Shown here in pieces: positions 1-8,673 of a stretch of 10,957 nt of DNA. Under the pieces are notes generated by a model. It was given only the letters and a program-made list of their open reading frames with translations, was not told where the DNA came from and made no database searches. The first letter of the stretch is position 1. Each line of letters opens with the position of its first letter. The position numbers and the translations under genes are program-made. This stretch comes from Ichthyophonus hoferi (taxonomy: Eukaryota > Opisthokonta > Ichthyosporea > Ichthyophonida > Ichthyophonidae): the NCBI GenBank assembly GCA_002751075.1, contig NAOQ01000876.1, forward strand, positions 9,488-20,444, read 5' to 3'.

Positions 1-583
1 AAATATATTAAGTTGAAACCCATTTATTGGCATAAATATTTGATGTCAGACGTTAAAAAGGAAAATGTTATTTGTTGACGTATACGGTGTTGGAAACTTG
101 CATAAATATCTTCACATACTCGATTTGCGGTATGTGTGAACTGTATTAGTTGTGATATGTACGGTAATCGGAGGGGGGTCTATGATTAAGGGCATATTTA
201 TTTACAGCCTGCGAGGAGTAAAACGTTATTTAAATTTGTAATTTGGTTTATTATAAAGCGGAAATAGTCTGTCCAATATATATATTTATATTATAATTTT
301 CTATTTTTTTAAAATATATTAAGTATTTGTAAATAGAGCCAACAGATCTTTTTTCTACTTCCAATATTTTTCAGATTTATTTTTAGTTTTAAATTCGAGT
401 CTTTGGAGACTGCATTCAAGATTTAATTGACCAATACATGCGTAGGACAAGCGTATCGTATCCGAACTGTAGCCAACCAGAGAGCTGTTCATCTTTACTT
501 TATCGCCTTGTCTGGGTAACTTTAAGCCTTATAACCGGTTGTCTTATAGTCACATAACAACATATAATTATAATATTTTAAAT
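1..583 (+). promoter_or_regulatory. Upstream region and probable 5' UTR of the amino-acid permease gene
   Basis: This is AT-rich non-coding sequence with no gene that I can support. An in-frame TAG at 470-472 precedes the permease, so the reading frame cannot extend upstream past 473 without splicing. A CCAACCAG at 473-480 could serve as a splice acceptor for an upstream 5' UTR exon, but no matching donor is obvious. Stretches at about 276-296 are TATA-like, but in this composition such words are expected by chance. A short word, GCATAAATAT, occurs twice (about 30 and 100). Confidence 0.4.
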
Positions 584-2197
584 ATGCCGGCCTATGCGCC
601 TTTATATAACGTTCCTCTTAGTGACACAGAGACTAGTACAAGTGTTTCCACAGGAACTGATGTAATAGATGATAGTACAGTTCCTCAAAGGGATATAAGT
701 GATGCACACTACACCATCACAAAAACCATTAGTACGCCAGTTGAAGCACATATTGATCAAGTACGTGATAGACAGGTAGGAATAGACAATGGAGAATACG
801 ATAACCTTATTCATAATGACTTGGAAGAATTGGATATTCCGCTTGAAGAAACCGGTCTAGGAAGTTCCAGGTCAAATAGGTCAGTAACCCCAGGAGAGGA
901 TAGATTAGAACACCAGGCACGCTGGTATCATGCTGGGTTTCATATTACCACGGTTATTATTGGAACAGGTGTTTTAGGTCTTCCAGGGGCTATGGCAAGA
1001 CTAACTTGGGTTCCTGGGATGGTTATTTTATGTCTTGCATACATTGCTAGTTACTACACAGCTATACTTCTTTCAAGAATGCACTTGAAAAGATCAGATC
1101 ATAACTCAAACCCAACTGAATCAAAACGACTCAATACATATCTTGCCATCGGTGAGTCTGTGTTTGGAAAAACCTTAGCAAAATGGTCTATTGTTCCATT
1201 CCAGTACACCGTCCTTATAGGAACATCTGTGGCCTATCTTATAGCAGCAGGAGAGAATGGCTTGGATATCTATCTTGCCAACTGTCATAAGCCTTGTACT
1301 CCATTGAAGCTACTAACATACACGACTGTGATGGCAGCTTTAGAGCTTGTTCTCTGTCTGTTCCCTTCCCTTGAAAGTATTTCAATTATATCTTTAATTG
1401 CTGCTCTAGCCAGTTTGATCTACTGCGTGATTGCAGTTTCACTTAGTGCGTGGCTTGGAAAGCAGCCAGGGGTCAGCTATGCCCCAGTGGGCGCCACAAT
1501 GGGAACCCAGCTTTGGGATTCTTTTCAAGGTATATCCACTATGGTCTTTGCTTATGGTGTACATGTAATTATTCCCGAAATCCAGGCTACCATGCGGCCT
1601 GTCCCCTCCCCTGTGAAGGAGAACATTAAGGGTATATCGATGGCTTGGGCATGTGTGCTTGTGTTGTATTTCAGTAGCGCGGTGGCGGGATACTGGGCAT
1701 TTGGCAACACAGTACAATCCAACATCCTCAAAAGCATACAAAGAGCGGAAACGTCAACTACCGTTAACGTCTTACTCACAATATCATCAGCACTTGTTGT
1801 CTTGCATGTTGTTATTGCATATCAAGTAGTATCTATGCCTGTATATGCAGCTATGGAGAATTGGGTAAGAGCAAGAAACAGGCGATTTGCCCAAAATCCT
1901 AAACTTTATCGCATTCCAATACGGTTTATGTATGTGGGAGTCACATGGTTTATCGCTATTGCTATACCATTCTTCGGTGATATCATGTCACTTTTTGGCG
2001 CTATTGGCATGACTCCACTGGTATTTATTCTCCCAGGTAGTATGTATTTAGCTTATAGGGGTGACAAAATAAGTTTTTTAAGTGCTGCCACTTGTTACAC
2101 CATTGTCATATGTGGTGTTATGATAGTATGTGTAGGTACAATTTCTTCCGTCCGTCAGATTGTAATTGATTCTCATACTTTTAAACTCTTTTCATAG
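584..2197 (+). CDS. AAAP-family amino-acid permease, plant LHT-like, intronless
   Basis: This is a 537-residue multi-pass membrane protein, probably a proton-coupled amino-acid transporter at the plasma membrane or an internal membrane. Residues 1 to about 112 are hydrophilic, Ser/Thr/Asp-rich and without recognisable similarity. From WYHAGFH (114-120) onward the family core is clear: TM1 with the unwound GTGVLGLP (127-134), then segments near 143-163, 203-223, 243-261, 265-289, 314-332, 352-372, 395-415, 447-463, 466-489 and 499-522. That makes eleven, as usual for AAAP. TM6 carries FAYGVHVIIPEIQATM, the FAYxxHxxxxEIQAT signature of plant LHT proteins. GYWAFGN (369-375), PFFG (462-465) and the closing SSVRQIVID also match LHT. 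I chose the ATG at 584, the first ATG of the open frame. No intron interrupts it, unlike its neighbours. Family is secure; substrate (lysine/histidine or other) cannot be read from sequence. Confidence 0.93.
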   Translation: MPAYAPLYNVPLSDTETSTSVSTGTDVIDDSTVPQRDISDAHYTITKTISTPVEAHIDQVRDRQVGIDNGEYDNLIHNDLEELDIPLEETGLGSSRSNRSVTPGEDRLEHQARWYHAGFHITTVIIGTGVLGLPGAMARLTWVPGMVILCLAYIASYYTAILLSRMHLKRSDHNSNPTESKRLNTYLAIGESVFGKTLAKWSIVPFQYTVLIGTSVAYLIAAGENGLDIYLANCHKPCTPLKLLTYTTVMAALELVLCLFPSLESISIISLIAALASLIYCVIAVSLSAWLGKQPGVSYAPVGATMGTQLWDSFQGISTMVFAYGVHVIIPEIQATMRPVPSPVKENIKGISMAWACVLVLYFSSAVAGYWAFGNTVQSNILKSIQRAETSTTVNVLLTISSALVVLHVVIAYQVVSMPVYAAMENWVRARNRRFAQNPKLYRIPIRFMYVGVTWFIAIAIPFFGDIMSLFGAIGMTPLVFILPGSMYLAYRGDKISFLSAATCYTIVICGVMIVCVGTISSVRQIVIDSHTFKLFS

Positions 2198-2368
2198 TAT
2201 GTAAATGCTATTATAACTTATTATTTAATTTAGTTTATTTATACTATATTTACATTTTACAAGTTTAAAAAATACCCTTGTCTACACACCGTGCTTTAGA
2301 GGTTTATATGATATATATATATAAATGGTTTGGTAAATATGACTCTGGTAGTCGGACACAAAACCATA

Positions 2369-2405
2369 ATAATTTTTAATTTTTAAACATTAAACTAAAA
2401 ATTAT
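2369..2405. repeat. AT-rich inverted repeat, possible hairpin
   Basis: The left arm ATAATTTTTAATTT (2369-2382) pairs with AAACTAAAAATTAT (2392-2405) at 13 of 14 positions around a 9-base loop. It lies about 170 bases past the permease stop, inside its likely 3' UTR. It could form a stem in RNA, but base composition this AT-rich yields such arms by chance, so function is not claimed. Confidence 0.45.
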
Positions 2406-3714
2406 AGGTGTATTTTAGGTGCTTGATACATGCTATAGTTTTAAACTTCCTTGGCGAGGTATTTGTTAGATTATTCTAGTGTGGCGCACACGCAAACCAA
2501 GCCAAGTAATCTTTTCAATTTCTACAATTAGAACAAGCATCCATAATATACCTAATTGCTTAAAAAATAAAATTTCAAATAAAGTTTTTATTAGTCGCAC
2601 TTAGTTGTCTCAGGGTCATAGAATTAGTTAAATAATTTTAATTATGCTTAGACAGTGGTTTAAAGTATATAATGTACTATTTTAAAAACGAAGTATATTT
2701 TTCCAGACAAAAGTCCCACCACTAAACCATTTCTATAATATCTTCCATAAGCTGTAGTTATAAACCAAAAGTAGACTTAATACTAAGTACACTCATAGTG
2801 TACGTGTGGTATTTAATCCTTCCAGCATCTCACATATTATATGGTTAATTTAAAAGTAGAGTAAGTAGTTGTTAATGACAGCATTTACATGACTTCTATT
2901 TGCATCAAAAATATAAATTTTAATAAATTTTAAGTTGTAATATATTAGCATTATATAGGGGGTATCAATTGTGGTCTCGTATAATCTAGCTTATCACTGT
3001 GATATAATATATCATACATAAGCCTAAAGTACAAGTAATGCCACCGTTACTAAAATTATTTGTTACCTTCTATTGCCCAGTTACAAGGCTATGTCAATGT
3101 GAAATATTGCTAACAATAGTACATAGCAGAGGAATAGAGAGTTTTTTCTTTAATACAAACCAAAGAATGCATTACTTTATCAAATAAAAAAGACAAATGT
3201 ATACAAATCACACAACCAGGCTGGGCACCAGGCGTTTAAGTCAAGTTCCTTTTCCAGACCTGTCTTTATTTAATTTTTTTCTATGCATCACCAGTCAGAT
3301 GCTCTGTTTAGAGCTAAAAGTTTATTGCTTTGTGCAATTTACAGTAGACTCACCCTTATCTAGACATATAATATTCCCTCTTCAAAACTTGATGGGGAGA
3401 AGACCAGCAATTATACTCAAAGATTTAGTACTAATAAAGATCAATCAGGATGTATAATCTAATTGATCCGCTAATGTTTCATTTTTCTCTAAAGCGTACA
3501 GCTTTCTCTTTTTGGGCATATAAAAACATTATCCACTAAAATCAGTCTTTTGAGAAACTTAATATAAAAGTTTTTAGGACAGCAACCGTCTAGCTCTAGC
3601 CATATTCCATTATATAATTAAGATAATCCAATGACTTAATAATTGTTGTGTGGATTGTTATTATATAAAAATATGATGGTAGGTCAGTTTCAAATTGTTT
3701 TTGATCCCGTGATA

Positions 3715-3729
3715 ATATATATATATATA
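3715..3729. repeat. (AT)n microsatellite
   Basis: A short uninterrupted AT dinucleotide run in the intergenic region. Similar runs occur at 4644-4657, 6173-6192 and about 6533-6550. Confidence 0.7.
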
Positions 3730-4431
3730 CATCATTTACCCATAGCTAAAGTATTTAAAATGGGACTAATATCTAATGTACTGATTTCTATTAGGTAAAG
3801 GGCAAGCTAAGCTCTCATTAGCTGCTCTCGCATCTCTTTCTGATGTTTAATGGATATAAAACTTTTAGCTTCTTGCTTGGTGATTTATTGTGTATATAAT
3901 AACTGTGATCCAAATATGTTTGTGAATATATATAGTTACCGTATTTATCGTAGGAAGAATTAAAAATCAGACTCAACTAGTTGGCATTCCAGTTAAGTAT
4001 TTGAGTTATCTACTTCAAACTTTTTGACAACTATAGACATAGTATAAAAAACATAAAGCACATAAACTAAAAAGTAAATGTTGACTACTGAGAACCATGT
4101 TTTTTATTAGTTGTTCTTGTTACTTTTATACACTTTCCGATCTTATCTTGAGAATCTAATTCTAATGTATCTTCACTAAAATAGGTCTTTAGCTAGCTAC
4201 CTCATTGGTTTAACTGCTCGCATGATATGTATTGACAAATCAATTTACCAGATTAAAAACATAATGCAATTAACTAAAACTGACCCGATCACGAAATTGA
4301 TTGTTGTCCGTAAAAAAGAAACGTTGAATGCTTTTGGTTCCAACATAAAGGAACCTTTGCAGTAATTGATTGGTTGTGCTACAAACATAACTACTGGTTT
4401 CTTATTATACCTGCATCTTTGTTCAAGTTGA

Positions 4432-4548
4432 TGACGTCACACAGCTATACTATTAGGACAACCAATAGTATGTTTACTTGTTTACTATATAAGGCCCCAG
4501 AGCCAGCTGGATGATTGGCCGCAGATAAATAAACAGACCAATGAGTCA
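4432..4548 (+). promoter_or_regulatory. Promoter-like cluster: CRE, CCAAT, forkhead-type sites, TATA box, E-box, AP-1
   Basis: Within 117 bases lie a full palindromic CRE, TGACGTCA (4432-4439); CCAAT (4462-4466); two TGTTTAC forkhead-type words 8 bases apart (4471-4477 and 4479-4485); TATATAAG (4486-4493); CAGCTG (4504-4509); an inverted CCAAT, ATTGG (4514-4518); CCAAT (4538-4542); and TGAGTCA (4542-4548). Order and spacing of CRE, CCAAT and TATA resemble a plus-strand RNA polymerase II core promoter, with initiation expected near 4515-4525. The stretch is visibly less AT-rich than its surroundings. However, it lies between the 3' ends of two convergent genes. Downstream plus-strand ATGs (4511, 4541, 4589, 4637) open only very short frames. 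It may drive a non-coding or antisense transcript, or act as an enhancer. Site identity is by consensus only. Confidence 0.45.
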
Positions 4549-4767
4549 CCCTTGATAAACTATAGTTCTAATCTCAAGTTTGATATTGATGCCAAGTAGA
4601 CCGATCCATTTCACATAGGTGTGTGTGGCTACTACATGTATGCATATATATATATATCAATAAATAATATATGATAAGAATGAGTGAACAAATACTGAGG
4701 GAGAGATAGAAAAAGAAAGATCTACTACGCCGAACCTGTCCCTATACACCTTAAAACATTCAATTAT
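4549..4767. other. 3' flank of the Rsa3-like gene
   Basis: Non-coding sequence between the promoter-like cluster and the stop codon of the minus-strand gene, probably including its 3' UTR. It holds an (AT)n run (4644-4657) and a purine-rich stretch (about 4698-4722). No canonical minus-strand AATAAA (TTTATT on plus) is present here, so the polyadenylation site is not located. Confidence 0.4.
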
Positions 4768-7710
4768 TTACACAGTATTCCTTGCTCCGTTCACCCATAG
4801 TTGTTTCTCTAGATCATCCCAGATATTCATGCCTGCCTCTAAGCAGTCAATCAACAGACCAATCTTATTATCATCAAAGGTGGGCTCCTGTAGAAAGGGG
4901 GGGGGAGGGGAAAGAAGAGAGAGAGAGGGACAACGATAGGGTGAGAAAGACTGATATATAACAATCACATGATAGAGTAACGGTGCAGGGACACATACAT
5001 ACAAGGATACATGCCAATAAGGTTGATGGTTAAGATAGTTTAAAATATATGCACCAATAGAAATGCTATCTAGCACACAATGATTACATGCAGTTTCATG
5101 CCCATCCGTCCTAGACCAATCACAATACCTTTCTAAGTATCTCCAGATCTTCACCGTAAGCACTAGTGACTACCTCCATGTATACGTCACGGAACTTATC
5201 TGATTGGGCCCCCACAGTCTTGCCAATGACAACCTCTCCTCCAGCTTCCTATATATTCCCAAACCACCAATCGAATATTAGTCTCTAAATCCATATAGGG
5301 AAAATGCATTATCTTGCCAGCAATTATTTCTAACCAGACATATTGTTGTATTGACTAGTGGCTTGACTCCATTGAACCACCCAGCCCATACACAAATGGT
5401 GTAAAAGGTGATAGTCCAATCATTTCACTAGAACAAATGTACGGATAACCACACAAAAAAAACAAAGATATATATAGTATACAGTGAGCATAATGGTATA
5501 TACAAAGAGAGCAGTCACAGGGGAAAGAACACCATAAAGAGGTGGGGGAGGTGGGGGGCACTGACCCGTTCTTGGTCGAGTCGGGTCAGCAAGGTATCAG
5601 TACGGGCCATGACCCTATTAGTAGAACGACTGATTTCCTGCCACAGGGCCATATTGACATACTGCTTGTTACCAGGGAGACTACGATCTACTTCAATGTC
5701 CTGTAATCATTGGCTGTCAGTCATGTATCAATCATGCCTTTGGGAACCGGAACGATGCCTTTTCGATAAACCTTGTTTAGGTTATATAGATATTAACATG
5801 CATATACTAATAGAGGCTATAGGTACAAAGCAGCAGGATAATATGCACGTGGCGTTAACAAGCCCTTAGTGTTAGAGACGTTTGATATGCTGTATTATAC
5901 TTTATCATCATATATATATATTAACCTATATTATACCATATCTTCCACACCCTTCTCGCCTACCTTCAGTGTCACATCCTGTGCTAAGTCATTCAATGGC
6001 TTGGCCACTTGTACCTGCCTCAGTTTATTAAGAAGGGCTTTAACCCGTTGCAGGATCTGTAGCTGACTATCAGCCAATCGTGTGGCATATTCTGCCTGCA
6101 TCTCCTCCTCGTCCAATCCTCGTAAAGATTGTATTGCTATGGAAGGGAACATAAAAGAGAAAAATCAATACAATATATATATATATATATATGTGTGTAT
6201 ATATAGTTAGAGAAAATAATAGAATCAACTAAGAATACATACATATCATTAATCTAGCTTGTTTTACTATAAAAACAGTAATCCATTTCCAGTACATTCA
6301 CACACGATCTACATTAAGAGGTGTGTAATACAATTTTTATCAAGGAAGAAAAATATCATAAAATACATATAGGCATTATGCATGCACTATTAGGAAACTT
6401 TGTAGTACATATATATATACGTTCAACATATTTTAATAATTTTAATAATAAAAATACTTAAAAAATTACTATTTATTTTCAAATTAATAATTTAAATTTT
6501 AAATATACAATTTTAAACTACATTTTTTCAATAATATATATATATATATACATATATAATAGTAATAATAATAGTATAATTCCATCTGATATAACAACAT
6601 GCCAAGGATTACTAAGAAGCCATAAAGTGAACATATACCATACAATAATTTCAAAGTCGTAGAAACAATAATTTGAATGAGAAAAAGAAAAAACTCCTCG
6701 CCAATTACTATACCTTAACACCACCCTATCAAATGCATCTATCTACATACCCATCTATATATATCCATATATCTATCTATCTATTGGTGCGTACATACAC
6801 ATCACTCTCACGTACCACTAGGGAGTCCTTCTCTCATCTCTCCTCCAATCATTTCCTCTGCCTTAGCCATTATATTCTCTAGCCTATCAACCAACTCTCT
6901 CGCCTCAGGCCTCTCCTCGTCCTCTGTATGGTCAGGTTATCATATCAGTTGTTATGGTTACATACAGGTATATCTAATATACCTCTCTCCTTTACTCTTA
7001 TTAACTATGCAAACAGTAGGTACTCAAGTGTCTTAGTTATGATATGTATATGTAAACTATCTTCTTTTAAAGTTTTTTAATATAGGTAGAAGTAAACAGT
7101 AAACAGAAATTGTTACAGGTGCAATAGAGGGATATTGAGAAAAAAACACAGAAACAAAGAAACAAAAACAAAAAAAGCCAATATGCCTGTATAGATATGT
7201 ACCTGTGTGCAACAGAGACCACACTACACTAACATACATATACAACAAAACATAACACAGCACACCATACTCACTCGCTATATTATTCTCCTCCTTTTTC
7301 TTTGTCTCCTTCTCTACAGGTAGTTCAGGCTCATCATCTTCCGTTCCTTCCTCTTCCTGCTCAACCTTATCAGCCACTACTTCTTGACTCACTGGTAATT
7401 CGGGCTCTTCATCACTAGAACTGTTCTCTTCCATTGTAGCCTTTGGTAGTTCAGGCTCACCCTCCGACTCACTTGTTGATTGCGGGGATGTTTTAACTGG
7501 ACTAATCTTTTTAGAGGCTTTCTTACTTGAGCTCTTCTTTACTTCCACTTCGCCTTTGTCAATCTTTGACTGTTTATTTGAAGTCTTTTTAACTGTAGTC
7601 ATATCTTCATCTCCTTCCTCTTTCTTTTTTGAATGTTTACGCTTACGGGTGGAGGTATTTTCCACCTTCTCTAACTCTGTCTCCTTGGTAGTTTTGGTTT
7701 TAGTTTTCAT
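4768..7710 (-). CDS. Rsa3-domain protein (putative 60S ribosome-assembly factor), six exons
   Basis: Exons on the minus strand are 7710-7275, 6923-6816, 6136-5937, 5700-5566, 5248-5129 and 4887-4768. Donors are GTGAGT, GTACGT, GTATAA, GTCAGT and GTATTG, and every acceptor ends in AG. Phases agree at every join, giving 1119 bases and 372 residues. The start ATG sits in CAACCATGA, a good initiation context. Residues 1-145 are low complexity: a Lys-rich basic part, then acidic Ser/Glu sequence with EPELP at 85, 102 and 127. Residues 147-293 look helical and coiled-coil prone; I do not recognise them. Residues 312 to about 364 align without gaps to the C-terminus of yeast Rsa3 as I remember it: FRDVYMEVV, AYGEDLEILRK, PTF, LLIDCLEAGMNIWDDLE. 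Yeast Rsa3 works with Dbp6, Npa1, Npa2 and Nop8 on early pre-60S particles in the nucleolus. A similar nucleolar role is inferred. The gene is divergent from the Eaf6 gene. Confidence 0.82.
4891..4941 (-). other. Long polypyrimidine tract at the last intron acceptor, Rsa3-like gene
   Basis: On the transcribed strand this is about 40 bases of unbroken C and T, including a run of nine C (4897-4905) and a (CT)n stretch, leading into CTTTCTACAG before exon 6. On the plus strand it reads as a G-rich/GA tract. It serves as the polypyrimidine tract of this intron and is likely length-variable. Confidence 0.7.
5539..5558 (-). other. C-rich start of intron 4 (G-rich on plus strand), Rsa3-like gene
   Basis: Immediately downstream of the exon 4 donor GTCAGT the transcript is C-rich. 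The plus strand carries runs of 5 and 6 G separated by short spacers, a two-tetrad G-quadruplex-like pattern in DNA. It is unusual for an AT-rich intron. No role is shown by the sequence itself. Confidence 0.4.
6173..6205. repeat. (AT)n / TG microsatellite in intron 2 of the Rsa3-like gene
   Basis: An AT dinucleotide run is followed by GTGTGT and more AT. It lies about 40 bases upstream (in transcript sense) of the exon 3 acceptor. Intron 2 also carries an (AT)n run near 6533-6550, AATAAT stretches (about 6558-6575) and a CTAT tetranucleotide run (about 6766-6784). It has no coding content that I can support. Confidence 0.65.
6762..6784. repeat. ATCT/CTAT tetranucleotide microsatellite
   Basis: Several CTAT repeats lie in intron 2 of the minus-strand gene, just downstream of its exon 2 donor. 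A simple repeat without further signal. Confidence 0.6.
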
Positions 7711-8673
7711 GGTTGATAATAGCAATAGGTATGATTACATTAATAAGGGATATAATCTATCTAGTGTACATAGTTTTATTTATAAATTATTTATTGATTA
7801 TATAGTGTACAATAAACCTATATTACACGTGTATTGCGATCATGGACTAATCGTAATATAAGATCTTAGATTAATGTATAAAGTCATAATAAGTAATCAC
7901 AGATTAATTAAAATATGCGATCATGGGTTTAATTTGTGATCATAGATAATAATAATATGTGATCATGGAGTAATCATTAATAAGTAATCATAGATTAATT
8001 AAAATATGCGATTATAGGCTAATCATAGTAGGTCATCATAGATTAATCATAAAGTGCGATCGATTATAAATGGGGTATAATAGTGATTAGATTAATTTTA
8101 ACACTTTAAAACCTTAATATATATAAATATATTTACAAATAACTATAAATGATGTGGAATAATGTTGGAAAATAATGAAATATACAATAAAAATTAAATA
8201 TATTGTTTTATAATTTGTTTTTATAATGTTACAGTTCTATCGCTCTTCTCATATTAATCGATCGACCGAGATCATAATACAATATCTATATTTAGATTGG
8301 ATTCAAAACGTACGCTTTGATTTTTCATATATTCATATATAAATAAACAAATCAAAACAAATAAATAAATACAAATATATATATAACCTTGTACTACTAT
8401 ACAATATAATTTCTTTTATTTGTATATATGGAAAAAGCTTAAACAAACACTTAGTTAAACATAATACTTTGTCCTAGGTTTTTCTTCATTGAAACATTAC
8501 TATCCCTTCACATAACTGTTGTTACAGCAGCAATACATTCACATTCATGATTTAATCATTACACTTTTCTATACCGCTCTACATAACCACTTCTCTTCAT
8601 TCCGTCATTTTCTTATTCAATATTACTTCATTGTTAAGGTTATATCCCTTTACCTTAGGGTTATATCAGAAAC
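7711..8673. promoter_or_regulatory. Divergent intergenic region between the Rsa3-like and Eaf6 genes
   Basis: The start codons of the two head-to-head genes are 963 bases apart, so this stretch must hold both promoters, possibly a shared bidirectional one. It is very AT-rich and contains the 24-bp repeat array described separately. Candidate TATA-like words are numerous and not informative. The last 70 bases before the Eaf6 ATG contain two copies of GGTTATATC (about 8638-8646 and 8659-8667). No other CDS or RNA gene is visible. Confidence 0.6.
7838..8071. repeat. Degenerate minisatellite, about ten 24-bp units (GATCATAGATTAAT core)
   Basis: Units begin near 7838, 7862, 7895, 7919, 7938, 7961, 7986, 8010, 8034 and 8058, so most steps are 23-25 bases. 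The core is RATCATRGATTAAT plus a variable spacer that often ends in TATGCG. A higher-order repeat is visible: 37 bases at 7891-7927 recur at 7982-8018 with only a few changes, an offset of 91 bases (four units). The core contains GATTA/TAATC, the K50 homeodomain (Otx/Pitx/bicoid-like) half-site, and ATTAAT, a generic homeodomain site. The array lies within the divergent promoter region, about 130 bases from the Rsa3-like start codon. Regulatory function is inference. Confidence 0.75.

Larger units (their letters stand above)
2198..4431. other. Intergenic region without supportable genes
   Basis: This is AT-rich sequence between the stop of the permease and the promoter-like cluster at 4432. 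The nearest AATAAA-type polyadenylation words for the permease are at 2567-2572 and 2578-2583, about 370 bases past the stop, so a 3' UTR of roughly 400 bases is possible. The stretch also holds a short AT hairpin (2369-2405), a GTGTG-GCG-CACAC inverted repeat (2479-2491), an AGCTAA/TTAGCT inverted repeat (3805-3823), an (AT)n run (3715-3729) and a CAGTAGACTC word (3342-3351) that recalls pogo/Tigger transposon ends. I see no RNA gene and no conserved protein exon on either strand. Confidence 0.5.

Noticed and set aside
385-410. tRNA B-box-like word AATTCGAGTC
   Set aside because: No matching A box at the right distance and no cloverleaf can be drawn.
539-583. Extension of the permease upstream to a TTG at 539
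   Set aside because: There is no ATG in this segment. The first ATG is at 584, an in-frame stop lies at 470-472, and TTG initiation is not expected in a eukaryotic nuclear gene.
3197-3457. 86-codon plus-strand open frame in the intergenic region
   Set aside because: No recognisable domain, no coding-like composition, no clear promoter or splice partners. It fits chance in a 2.6 kb AT-rich gap.
5711-5911. Box C/D snoRNA in intron 3 of the Rsa3-like gene
   Set aside because: A minus-strand ATGATGA (5905-5911) and CTGA (5717-5720) are present, but they lie about 190 bases apart and no terminal stem pairs their flanks.
5609-6066. Plus-strand open frames opposite exons 3 and 4 of the Rsa3-like gene
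   Set aside because: They are shadows: the minus-strand exons have correct phases and splice sites and continue into the Rsa3 domain.
7556-7861. Plus-strand open frame opposite exon 1 of the Rsa3-like gene
   Set aside because: It is the antisense shadow of the Lys/Glu-rich exon, which reads as Phe/Leu/Ser/Val-rich on the other strand.
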